DNA of 58,327 nucleotides from an uncultured Bacteroidia bacterium. GTDB taxonomy: Bacteria; Bacteroidota; Bacteroidia; Bacteroidales; UBA932. The position numbers were made by a program, and so were the translations under genes. The notes below the pieces were generated by a model, which was given only the letters and a program-made list of their open reading frames with translations, was not told the DNA's origin and searched no databases. Numbering within the stretch: position 1 is the stretch's first letter; every line of letters starts with the position of its first letter. The DNA is taken from contig CACZHP010000016.1 of the NCBI GenBank assembly GCA_902780935.1, forward strand, positions 1-58,327, in the 5' to 3' direction. This document shows positions 40,475 through 48,467 of this stretch, piece after piece.

Positions 40475-43316
40475 AGCCATTACCGTTGTTGCCGCATTTG
40501 CTTTGATGGCGGCTCTGCCGGTTCGCGCGCAGCAGGCGCGAACCACCTTTGAGATGCGATTTTTCACGAGGGATCCGAAAGCGAATGGAGTCACGGATTT
40601 CCATGGGGAGACTGAGTGGTTGGACACGGAGCAGCGGGTGGATATGCTGAACAAGTATGCCAACTACGCTTCCCGTTTCTGGGGGAATCCGGGTTTAGAC
40701 AAACCGCTTTTCCAGGAATCTACAGTGAATGAGCGCCTTGCGAGAGTTAAACCTCAACCTTTGACCTCGATCAGACGGACAATCCCACTTAAAAAATGGC
40801 GTGCTACAGGCTATAAGAAGGGGAAGGAAGCGGAGAAGATGATCGCTCGAAAGGAATGGACAAGGGATGGAGCCCGAATCGACAACGGATGCCTTGTCTT
40901 GGATGGGGTCATGGCCTCCCCGGAAATGGATCCTGCTGACTGGCGTTTTCGGATCAAGGCGTCATTGAACGACATTCCTTCTGGGCTGCTGGTCCGGCTC
41001 TTCCCGTCTTCTGGAGCTCCCCTCGAAATCGCAATAGGATCCTTGACCTCATTTGAGATATACGGGGATCTCTTTAACGGGAGGATCTTCCTCTCGTCAG
41101 AGGGCAAGACTTTGAGAGAGTTCCCATGGAATGAAGGTCAAGTAACCGCCTTTTCAATCGGGGCTCCTGCCGGAAAGGCCTCAGTCGAGGCGCTTTCGTT
41201 TTATCGTTTCGTACGCCAGGAGGACGATGTCGAGCTGCCATACCGGTCGGAACTAGTTTGGGATGAGGACTTTGAGCCTATTCCCTCCATGAATGGATGG
41301 CAGAATCCCGGGTATGACGATTCACTCTGGGATGAGGTCAGTTTGCCTTCCTCCCATGGGGGACAGAAAGATGCGGGAGAGAGTTATTATCTGCGTACCC
41401 GGGTCCAGGTAGATTCTTTCAGTCATGCGCTGTTAAGGATGGAAACGCTCGATCCCGCTGGGGAAGTGTGGGTCAATGGCGAGGTGGTGGCTGTATTTGA
41501 GGGACGTGTCCCGAGGGAGATAGAAATCGGACGGTATCTCATTCCGGGACAAGAGAATACGATAGCGGTCCGGGTGAAGCCTTTTGAGCCGGGGCCAATG
41601 ATGCACCATTCGCCTACGGATCCGTATATAGGCTGGTTCCTCGGAAGAACGGAACTGGTTTTGACGGACACACCGGATCGTATAGCTGAAGCTCTTGTCC
41701 ACACCGCCAGTCTGGAAGGAACGAAAGCCGTTCAACATCATAAGATTACGCTACGTAACGATACAGGTTTATTCCGGACAGGTTTTATCCAAGTGAATTA
41801 TTATCCTTGGTTCCCTGAAGAGGGGTCTCTTGTGGCTTCCATTGAGCGGACAGTATCTCTACGTCCGGGGGTTGACAATCCGGTGGAACTGGACCTGCCG
41901 ATAGACAATCCGCACCTTTGGAGTACTGACAAACCGAGGTTATACCGGGTAGAGATTATCCTGAAAGATGAGAAAGGGAAGCCGGTGGACGATGTTGTCA
42001 CCACTACAGGGATCCGCTTCATTGAGCAGCGGGATGGGGTTCTTTACATCAATAATCGCCCGGAAATGCTTAACGGCTCCCAGATCATGGGTTTCCGGCT
42101 TCCTATAGAAACAATAGCGAAGACGATCCGCTGTGCCACGGATGAGATGGTGATGCGTGAGGTGATGATGGCGAAATCGCTCGGCAACATGCTGAGGCTA
42201 CATGTCCATGCCCAGATAAACACATCAGATGGGATAAACGATCCCCGCTATGCCGAATACGCCGACCAGATCGGCCTGTACCTGATTTGGCTTACCCCAG
42301 GATGGGTCCGTGAAGGTGAGTGCTGGAACATAGATTTCGCTAATTATCCCAAGTATATGCGGCAGGTGTACAATCATCCTTCGATTGTCCTGTGGGAGGC
42401 GAGCAATCACCCGAACGGGTTTAAGCAGCAAGATTTCAGTTATACTGAGGACTTTATAAATACTATCGTCCCTCTTATAACGAAGACGGACAGTAGTCGC
42501 CTGGTCTCTCCGACATCTCATTGGCAGCATATGCAATATGCGAACTATGATGGAACCATAGATTTTAAGGGAGGTGTACACGCTCCGAATCCGTGGCTGA
42601 CGCACCGGATGATGACCCGTGGGAATCAAGATGCGTATACCGGCTATCACTTTGACTGGAGTGTCCTCCGGAAGGCCCCGTCTCCTTGGGCTAAATCCTG
42701 CCTTGAGGCAAAGGATCTCTGCTATTTCAACTTCGAGCACGAAGAGTCGATAGCCCAGCCTAACTGGGAACTGGCAAAGAAGGAGCCCTGGTACGAGCTT
42801 TCTTCTTATGAGAAGAATTATGATAAGGGGACTATAGGCCGGCTTCTCCGGTATGATGAGTGGCGAGCGAGTCAGGGTTGGCAGGCTTTCTCTGCCTGGG
42901 AATCCATGAAAAAACAGACGCTGATGGGAGTCAGCGGGTTTTCATGGTGTACTCTGGAGTCCGGCGCTAACATGTTCACCTACCAAAAACCACTGGTCGA
43001 TCCTTTCCTTGTTCCAAAGCTGGCGTTCTATGCCAACCAGATGGTCTATTCAAGAACCTGGGCCGGGAGTGATGATGTGGATGTGGTGTACGGGCCCGGA
43101 GATCCTGTCCGGCCGGTGATTTTCAATCTTGGCGAGGCTTATAAGGCGACCTTGACAGTTGAGCTCCAGAATGAGAGAGGCAGGGTGCTGGAGCGAAAGG
43201 TGTTTAAGGATATCCAAGTGAGGGAAGGCCGGGACGTGACCCGTATCGAGCCATTCCATTTCCGGAACAACACGGAGGGTTGCCGCTTTATAGTGTATAA
43301 ATTAGAACGAGAATAA
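40461..43316 (+). CDS. GH2-like glycoside hydrolase, exported
   Basis: A 951-aa protein: signal peptide MRRIKAITVVAAFALMAALPVRAQ, a ~240-residue N-terminal extension, the GH2 sugar-binding domain (WQNPGYDDSLWDEVSLPSS ... GEVWVNGEVV), an Ig-like domain and a TIM barrel (GVLYINNRPEMLNGSQIMGF ... GNMLRLHVHAQ). At the usual acid/base position, canonical NE is replaced: HPSIVLWEASNHPNG. A candidate nucleophile is in NFEHEESIAQP. It probably acts on a rhamnose- or uronate-containing glycan with its neighbours; specificity is unknown and it may belong to a GH2-related subfamily. The 3' end was duplicated at 46474-46745. An IS4 element lies 44 nt downstream. Confidence 0.85.
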   Translation: MRRIKAITVVAAFALMAALPVRAQQARTTFEMRFFTRDPKANGVTDFHGETEWLDTEQRVDMLNKYANYASRFWGNPGLDKPLFQESTVNERLARVKPQPLTSIRRTIPLKKWRATGYKKGKEAEKMIARKEWTRDGARIDNGCLVLDGVMASPEMDPADWRFRIKASLNDIPSGLLVRLFPSSGAPLEIAIGSLTSFEIYGDLFNGRIFLSSEGKTLREFPWNEGQVTAFSIGAPAGKASVEALSFYRFVRQEDDVELPYRSELVWDEDFEPIPSMNGWQNPGYDDSLWDEVSLPSSHGGQKDAGESYYLRTRVQVDSFSHALLRMETLDPAGEVWVNGEVVAVFEGRVPREIEIGRYLIPGQENTIAVRVKPFEPGPMMHHSPTDPYIGWFLGRTELVLTDTPDRIAEALVHTASLEGTKAVQHHKITLRNDTGLFRTGFIQVNYYPWFPEEGSLVASIERTVSLRPGVDNPVELDLPIDNPHLWSTDKPRLYRVEIILKDEKGKPVDDVVTTTGIRFIEQRDGVLYINNRPEMLNGSQIMGFRLPIETIAKTIRCATDEMVMREVMMAKSLGNMLRLHVHAQINTSDGINDPRYAEYADQIGLYLIWLTPGWVREGECWNIDFANYPKYMRQVYNHPSIVLWEASNHPNGFKQQDFSYTEDFINTIVPLITKTDSSRLVSPTSHWQHMQYANYDGTIDFKGGVHAPNPWLTHRMMTRGNQDAYTGYHFDWSVLRKAPSPWAKSCLEAKDLCYFNFEHEESIAQPNWELAKKEPWYELSSYEKNYDKGTIGRLLRYDEWRASQGWQAFSAWESMKKQTLMGVSGFSWCTLESGANMFTYQKPLVDPFLVPKLAFYANQMVYSRTWAGSDDVDVVYGPGDPVRPVIFNLGEAYKATLTVELQNERGRVLERKVFKDIQVREGRDVTRIEPFHFRNNTEGCRFIVYKLERE

Positions 43317-43320
43317 CATT

Positions 43321-43359
43321 ATGAATGAATTGTTTTCTATTGAAGGTAAAATAATTTAA
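43321..43359 (+). pseudogene. 12-codon SDR-like N-terminus, copy 1
   Basis: MNELFSIEGKII then TAA. The LFSIEGK start is like that of Bacteroidota short-chain dehydrogenases in uronate catabolism (LFSLEGKVAVVTG), but no more follows. The same relic recurs at 46711-46749. Confidence 0.35.
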
Positions 43360-44948
43360 GTTTCGCAAGTAGCTAAAAAACGAAAAATGCTAAGGTTGAA
43401 ATCTCTGAGAAATGTTGCATATCTCGTTGATTATCACTATATTAGTGTCGCCAAATAAACAAATATAGCACCCCTTAGCATGAACAAAGATAGGCATATA
43501 ATCTCGGGACTCAACAGCTTTTTTGCTGAAAGTAACAATACGAAGGCGATCCAGGGAATCATGAACGTAATGTCTCGCATCACGCTTACCCAGCGGCAGA
43601 TGGACTTTGCCAAGGCTGCGAACTGCAAGTTCACGGCCAGCCAGGTCCTTACGCTGATGGTCCTGTTCCCGTTCTTCGCCATCAAAAATAGTCTCAACTT
43701 CGCCGGTAGCGTCCTCGGTCAGATGTTTGCCTGCAAGAAAGACATGTTCTACAGGTTCCTGTCCAACGAGGACATCAACTGTCGGCAAATAGTGTACAGT
43801 TTCAACCGCAGGCTTCTGGGCCGCATCGCGATGCGGAGCGACTCCGTCAAAAGCACGGATACCCGCTGCCTGATTGCGGATGACACCGACTTTCCGAAGA
43901 CCGGCCGCAAGGGAGAACTCCTTGGCCGTATCTTCTCCCATATCAAGCACGCGAGCATCCTTGGCCACAAAGGACTGTTCCTCCTGTTCACTGATGGAAA
44001 GACGCAGACCTTCGTGGACTTCACACTCCAGGGTGAGATGGGAAAGAAACCTGCCAAGCCGCAGGGCCTGACGCAGAAGCAACTTGATGCCAGATACAGC
44101 AAGGAGCGCAATGCGGACAGCCGCGTCGCAAAGCGGTCTGAGGAATACTTCCAGAGCAAGATGGACAATCTCATCCGTATGGTCAAACGCTCTATCCTTG
44201 AAGGAATAAGGTTCGAATACCTCCTGGTGGACAGCTGGTTCACCTGCAAAGAGCTGGTAGAGTTCGTGCGCTCCAGGCGCATAGGATGCCACCTTCTGGG
44301 CATGATCAAAATGTCCAAAACCAAGTATGACACGGCCGAAGGAGCCATGACTGCGAATGCCATCATAGCCAGGAAATCCAAACGGAAGGGTCATGTCAAG
44401 TATTCCAGACATTATCGTCTCTATTACTGTGAGGTGGCGGCAACCTTTGCCGGAACCCCCGTTAAACTCTTTTTCTATCGCAACGGCAAGAAGGGCGAGT
44501 GGAATGCGCTGCTTTCCACGAATACGGCCCTGAATGCCTATGGAGCGTACAAGATATACTCAATGCGCTGGGCTATCGAAGTCTCATTTGCTGAGGCCAA
44601 AAGGCTTCTCAACCTCGGCAAATGCCAGTGCCGTGACTTCGCGTCCCAGATCGCGTCCATCTCGCTCTGCATGCTGCAGTACAACATCCTCGGATACGTC
44701 AAGCGGTATGAGTCATACGAGACCATCGGTGGCGTGTTCCGTGATATAACGCAAGCGTCTGTAGAACTGACGGTTACCGAGAAAATCTGGGGTATCCTCA
44801 TGGATGTACTCCGAACCATCGCGGAAGCCTTCCACTTCGACCAGGACGAGATGATGCGTGCCATCATTAACAACAATAACAAAGAACTTAATGCCGTCCG
44901 AAAGGCCTTTGAGGCCCTACAATCGGCGGCCTAAATCACTTGCGAAAC
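43360..44948 (+). mobile_element. IS4-family insertion sequence, 1589 bp
   Basis: Terminal inverted repeats GTTTCGCAAGT (43360-43370) and ACTTGCGAAAC (44938-44948) are perfect over 11 bp and flanked on both sides by TTAA, the probable target duplication. It contains one intact transposase gene. The insertion separates the GH2-like gene from the esterase gene and gives the latter a new 5' region only 19 nt long. Complete ends and an intact frame suggest recent, possibly active, transposition. Confidence 0.85.
43480..44934 (+). CDS. IS4-family DDE transposase
   Basis: A 484-aa transposase within the 1589-bp element. DDE residues appear in CLIADDTDFPKTG (first Asp) and LLVDSWFTC (second Asp), and the IS4 signature Y-x2-R-x3-E-x6-K is exact in YSMRWAIEVSFAEAK (third acidic residue). 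N-terminal DNA-binding region MNKDRHIISGLNSFFAES. Length and motifs are intact, so the protein should be functional. The gene fills nearly the whole element, from 120 bp inside the left end to 4 bp before the right terminal repeat. Confidence 0.95.
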   Translation: MNKDRHIISGLNSFFAESNNTKAIQGIMNVMSRITLTQRQMDFAKAANCKFTASQVLTLMVLFPFFAIKNSLNFAGSVLGQMFACKKDMFYRFLSNEDINCRQIVYSFNRRLLGRIAMRSDSVKSTDTRCLIADDTDFPKTGRKGELLGRIFSHIKHASILGHKGLFLLFTDGKTQTFVDFTLQGEMGKKPAKPQGLTQKQLDARYSKERNADSRVAKRSEEYFQSKMDNLIRMVKRSILEGIRFEYLLVDSWFTCKELVEFVRSRRIGCHLLGMIKMSKTKYDTAEGAMTANAIIARKSKRKGHVKYSRHYRLYYCEVAATFAGTPVKLFFYRNGKKGEWNALLSTNTALNAYGAYKIYSMRWAIEVSFAEAKRLLNLGKCQCRDFASQIASISLCMLQYNILGYVKRYESYETIGGVFRDITQASVELTVTEKIWGILMDVLRTIAEAFHFDQDEMMRAIINNNNKELNAVRKAFEALQSAA

Positions 44949-44967
44949 TTAAATAAATACAACAGTC

Positions 44968-46107
44968 ATGAGACGTTTATTATTTTTCATCACTCTAGCG
45001 ATCATTTCTTTCTCGCCTCTTCGGGCCCAGCAGACCGGAACTACCTACACCAGACCGGTGGTGGACATGACCGGGTACACCTTTTCTGACCAGCATTTCA
45101 CTAGCCTTTACGCCTCCGCTGACGCGAAATACGCGTGGCGGAACTGGAAAGGAAGCTTCAAGAAGTGGCAGAAGAGTTTCAGGGCCGATCTGAGTGAGAC
45201 CCTTGGGGTTACACGGATCTCAGAGGACCTTAAGGGTTTCAAACCTGAAGCCCGGCAGATAGACAGCGAGGACATGGGTGACTACACCCGCGAGCGCTGG
45301 GAGATAATGACCGAGCCGGATGTCTCCCTCCCGGTTGTCATCCTGCGCCCTAAGAACCTTCAAGGCAAGACCGGGCTGATGATAACGCCCCACGGCCATT
45401 CCCGGAACACGGAGTTGTACGCCGGAATCTACTGGAGCGAGGACGACAGGTCACTTGCCGAGGACGGTGAGAGGAATATAGCCCTGCAGGCGGTAAAGGA
45501 GGGCTTGATCGCTATCGCTCCGACCACCAGGGCTTTCGGAAAGACTAGAATGAAGGTTGATATCGACGCCGACGCCATGTCCTCATGCCACCTGTTCCTT
45601 CTCCACGACCTGATGGTCGGCCGGACTCCGATAGGGGACAGGGTGTGGGACATAATGAAGATCATCGACTGGTCATTGGCCACTCTCCCGGTTGATCCTG
45701 ACAAAGTTATGGTCTCAGGCCATTCGGGTGGCGGAACCGCCACTATCTATGCCGGCGCTCTGGACACGAGGATCAAATTCTGCCTTCCTTCCGGCTCATT
45801 CAGTTCCTATGAAAAAAGCATCCTGGCCATGCGTAGTTGCGAGTGCAACTACGTTCCGGGGATGCTGAATCTCGGAAATATGGGTGATCTCGCGGGGCTT
45901 GTGGCCGGACGTTACCTGTGTGTTATCCAGGGGAATGGCGACCCGATCTTCCCGATCGACGGCGCGAGGGAGGAATTCGCTAAGACTGAGGAAATATTCA
46001 AGGCCGCGGGAAAGGGCAAGTGCGCGCTTGGGGTTGGAGATGGCGGCCACAGGTATTATAAGACTCACGCGTGGAACTTCATCCATGAGTGCCTTGCCGG
46101 GAAGTAG
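44968..46107 (+). CDS. Exported alpha/beta hydrolase, acetyl-xylan-esterase-like
   Basis: A 379-aa serine hydrolase with a signal peptide (MRRLLFFITLAIISFSPLRAQ). Motifs: ITPHGHSRNTELYAG (oxyanion region), nucleophile Ser in VSGHSGGGTATIYAG (about 253), Asp in QGNGDPIFPIDGAR and His in GDGGHRYYKTH. The overall pattern resembles the PF12715/CE7-like group found in PULs, which deacetylate or demethylate glycans; the true ester is unknown. It lies directly behind the IS4 element, so its original promoter connection to the GH2-like operon has been cut; any read-through from the IS would be needed unless a promoter lies in the IS end. Confidence 0.82.
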   Translation: MRRLLFFITLAIISFSPLRAQQTGTTYTRPVVDMTGYTFSDQHFTSLYASADAKYAWRNWKGSFKKWQKSFRADLSETLGVTRISEDLKGFKPEARQIDSEDMGDYTRERWEIMTEPDVSLPVVILRPKNLQGKTGLMITPHGHSRNTELYAGIYWSEDDRSLAEDGERNIALQAVKEGLIAIAPTTRAFGKTRMKVDIDADAMSSCHLFLLHDLMVGRTPIGDRVWDIMKIIDWSLATLPVDPDKVMVSGHSGGGTATIYAGALDTRIKFCLPSGSFSSYEKSILAMRSCECNYVPGMLNLGNMGDLAGLVAGRYLCVIQGNGDPIFPIDGAREEFAKTEEIFKAAGKGKCALGVGDGGHRYYKTHAWNFIHECLAGK

Positions 46108-46160
46108 GTTATAAAAACATAAATTTTTCCTGACTGTATCAATGCGTCACACATTTTTGT

Positions 46161-46481
46161 TTAGCCAGTCGTTGGCTCGATAAGGTAGGCGATGTCGCGC
46201 TCTTCTTTGGAAGTGTAGATGGTCTTCGTCAATGTCTTGCCGATGATCGTCTGAGCAGCAGACGAACGCGTAGAGGTGATGTTGGACAGAACGTCCTCCG
46301 CCGTCTTCAGTTCCTTTTCAGCCCTGCCCTCGAAGTCAATCAGTTGCTGGCCTCCGTATGTGGCAATCCAATGCCGAGCTTCGGCTTCCAGGCCAGCTGC
46401 CTCCTCCTCGCTATGGGCGACACCCATCCGGTGGATCTCCTTGAAGCTGCCGCCGCTCTTGTCGACGACCACTACGCTGAT
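46161..46481 (-). pseudogene. IS1634-like transposase N-terminal fragment
   Basis: On the minus strand the translation ISVVVVDKSGGSFKEIHRMG ... EEEAAGLEAEARHWIATYGGQQLIDFE ... VLSNITSTRSSAAQTIIG follows the N-terminal pattern of IS1634-family transposases (SISVVVVDKS, WI-GGQQ, VLSNI). It stops after about 105 residues, without DDE domain, and its 5' end is cut by the duplicated GH2 fragment at about 46474-46481 (ACGCTGAT shared by both). No terminal repeats were recognised. Confidence 0.55.
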
Positions 46482-46745
46482 GGGAGTCAGCGGGTTTTCA
46501 TGGTGTACTCTGGAGTCCGGCGCTAACATGTTCACCTACCAAAAACCACTGGTTGATCCTTTCCTTGTTCCAAAGCTGGCGTTCTATGCCAACCAGATGG
46601 TCTATTCAAGAACCTGGGCCGGGACGTGACCCGTATCGAGCCATTCCATTTCCGGAACAACACGGAGGGTTGCCGCTTTATAGTGTATAAATTGGAACGA
46701 GAATAACATTATGAATGAATTGTTTTCTATTGAAGGTAAAATAAT
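46474..46745 (+). pseudogene. Duplicated 3' end of the GH2-like gene with a 166-bp deletion
   Basis: 46474-46624 matches 42918-43068 nearly exactly, then jumps to sequence equal to 43235-43356. The missing 166 bp lie between two GGCCGGGA repeats (43061 and 43227), a slipped or recombined direct-repeat deletion. Only a handful of substitutions separate the copies, so the duplication is recent. It is not translatable as a useful protein: there is no start and the deletion shifts the frame. Confidence 0.85.
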
Positions 46746-46749
46746 CTAA
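46711..46749 (+). pseudogene. 12-codon SDR-like N-terminus, copy 2
   Basis: Identical MNELFSIEGKII plus TAA as at 43321, differing by one silent base. Included in the duplicated block that follows the GH2-like 3' end. Confidence 0.35.
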
Positions 46750-46786
46750 ACTTGAATGGACTAATGTTTAGATGCTCAAAAAAATG

Positions 46787-46818
46787 AAAAACCTTTTAAG
46801 GGTTTTGTCTTTTTTTCA
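46787..46818 (+). terminator. Terminator AAAACC...GGTTTT with T-tract
   Basis: Short stem followed by TTTTTTTC, isolating the sigma gene from upstream transcription. The same hairpin exists at 34499. Confidence 0.6.
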
Positions 46819-46858
46819 GTCTTTATTACGAATGGTAAGTTAAAAGGTTTAGTTTTAG

Positions 46859-47392
46859 GTGGGAACAAAGGACTTTGACAAGTTCAAGGAAGCATGGTTC
46901 AGGGGAGTGTATGAGTCGCACTTCCCCGAACTATACTTTTACCTTCGCACATTCACGGTCGATGATGAACTGATAAGGGACATCATCCAGGATGCTTTCG
47001 TCATGCTTCTGGACAAAGACCGTTTGGAAAGCGTCTCCAACATCAAGTGTTATCTGTACTCATGTGTCCGGAACTCACTGTTTGACAAACTCAAGTCTGA
47101 ACAAAAGAAGGAAAGGGTGAGACTGGAAATGATGCGGGAATATGAATCCCCGCTCCCCGAATCATCGGCTGCTGTTCGTGAAAGGCTGATCAGCCTCACG
47201 GAAGAAGCCGTCAACACTCTCCCGACAGCTTGCAAGACCATTTTTAAGATGGTAAAGATGGAAGGTTTGTCCTACAAACAGGTAGCTGAGAGAATGAACC
47301 TGTCAGTCAAGACTGTCGAGGCCCAGATGGGCATCGCTTTCAGGAAGATACGTGAATATGTTTACGCCACTACATTGGAACAATCGAAATGA
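46859..47392 (+). CDS. ECF sigma factor (FecI-like, SusC/FecR-linked)
   Basis: A 177-aa extracytoplasmic-function sigma factor from GTG 46859; no ATG lies early enough. Region 2: FHFPELYFYLRTF-like HFPELYFYLRTFTVDDELIRDIIQDAFVMLL; region 4: LPTACKTIFKMVKMEGLSYKQVAERMNLSVKTVEAQM. Such factors stay bound by a FecR anti-sigma until a TonB-dependent transducer signals substrate, then transcribe the linked susCD operon. The downstream fecR gene overlaps the stop (ATGA), with the STN-bearing susC following: a full set. A -7-like TAGTTTTA sits directly before the GTG. Confidence 0.92.
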   Translation: MGTKDFDKFKEAWFRGVYESHFPELYFYLRTFTVDDELIRDIIQDAFVMLLDKDRLESVSNIKCYLYSCVRNSLFDKLKSEQKKERVRLEMMREYESPLPESSAAVRERLISLTEEAVNTLPTACKTIFKMVKMEGLSYKQVAERMNLSVKTVEAQMGIAFRKIREYVYATTLEQSK

Positions 47393-48435
47393 TAGACAAA
47401 AATATATATGAATTAATTGCCGCTTACCTTGCCGGAGAGACCGGTAAGGAAGAGAATGAGCGGCTGCAGGAGTGGATTGGTCTTTCTGATGAGAACAGGA
47501 AGGCATTTGAAGACATGCGTCTCGCTTGGGGCGTGTCCCTTTGTGATTATGGCAAAATGGCAAGAATCAAGGAGGAGACACTTAATAACGTGTTGACTAA
47601 ATCCAGGAGGATAAGATTATTAAGACCTGCGGGCGTCGCCGCGGCCTTGTTTTTTGCCTTACTCCTTGGTGGATCCGCTGCGGCGGTTTTATTCCGTCCG
47701 GAGAAGATAGTGGAGACGGTGATCGCTGAGCCGGAGGGTGATTGCGTCATATCCACCCAACCCGGTCAGAAGGCGGAAACAACTCTTCCCGATGGGACCA
47801 AAGTATGGCTTAATTCAGGAACGGTTATTTCTTATCCGTTAGCATACGGGATTGCTGAACGCACGGCCACGTTGGTCGAGGGAGAGATTTTCCTTGAGGT
47901 GACAAAGAATGAGGAGATGCCTTTTGTCTTGAATACCTCAGGAGGGCTGGTCAAGGTTCACGGTACCAGTTTCAATGTTAGGGATTACCCTTCTGACAAT
48001 TCTATGACAATTAGCCTGAAAGAAGGTTCCATTGAGTACTTCTCATCGGACAACAAGTCGAAGGTGCTTATGTCTCCTGGACAAAAGGTCGTGCTTGATA
48101 AATCCACTAATGCGGTTGAATCGTCGCAAGGACAGGACGATTCCGTGAGTAAGGCATCTTCAGCGATGGTCCTACAAAAATGTGATGCTGAAATCGAATC
48201 CGTCTGGCATTTGGGGGAACTTAAGATAGAGAATGAGAATTTCATGGATTTGATGGCCGCGATGGAAAGATGGTTTGGTGTGGAGATTGAGGTTTCCGGG
48301 AATCTTCCCAAGGAAAGTTACTACTGGATGACCATTAAGACCGAATCTCTTCGTGAAATGCTCGGCTTGCTGAACAAGATCACCCCTTTGACATATACGA
48401 TCAACGGCAAAGATGTAGCTGTAGAAATAAAATAG
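47389..48435 (+). CDS. FecR-family anti-sigma factor (with DUF4974)
   Basis: A 348-aa inner-membrane anti-sigma protein. Cytoplasmic N-terminus (~1-75: MIDKNIYELIAAYLAGETGKEENERLQEWI), one membrane segment (~80-102, GVAAALFFALLLGGSAAAVLF), the periplasmic FecR domain (TQPGQKAETTLPDGTKVWLNSGTVISYP ... GLVKVHGTSFNVRDY) and a C-terminal DUF4974 (LGELKIENENFMDLMAAMERWFGVEIE ... YTINGKDVAVEIK). It should hold the sigma factor and receive the STN domain of SusC from the periplasm. ATG overlaps the sigma stop; susC follows 32 nt later. Confidence 0.92.
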   Translation: MIDKNIYELIAAYLAGETGKEENERLQEWIGLSDENRKAFEDMRLAWGVSLCDYGKMARIKEETLNNVLTKSRRIRLLRPAGVAAALFFALLLGGSAAAVLFRPEKIVETVIAEPEGDCVISTQPGQKAETTLPDGTKVWLNSGTVISYPLAYGIAERTATLVEGEIFLEVTKNEEMPFVLNTSGGLVKVHGTSFNVRDYPSDNSMTISLKEGSIEYFSSDNKSKVLMSPGQKVVLDKSTNAVESSQGQDDSVSKASSAMVLQKCDAEIESVWHLGELKIENENFMDLMAAMERWFGVEIEVSGNLPKESYYWMTIKTESLREMLGLLNKITPLTYTINGKDVAVEIK

Positions 48436-48467
48436 CCATTATTCTAAACCACATAAAACTAAAGTTT

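Noticed and set aside
43390-44412. 340-residue minus-strand reading frame inside the IS
   Set aside because: Fully antisense to the transposase, which has clear DDE and YREK motifs; no family pattern in the antisense product.
46276-46629. Plus-strand reading frame across the IS1634-like/GH2 junction
   Set aside because: Chimera of antisense transposase remnant and a GH2 fragment; no start signal and no complete domain.
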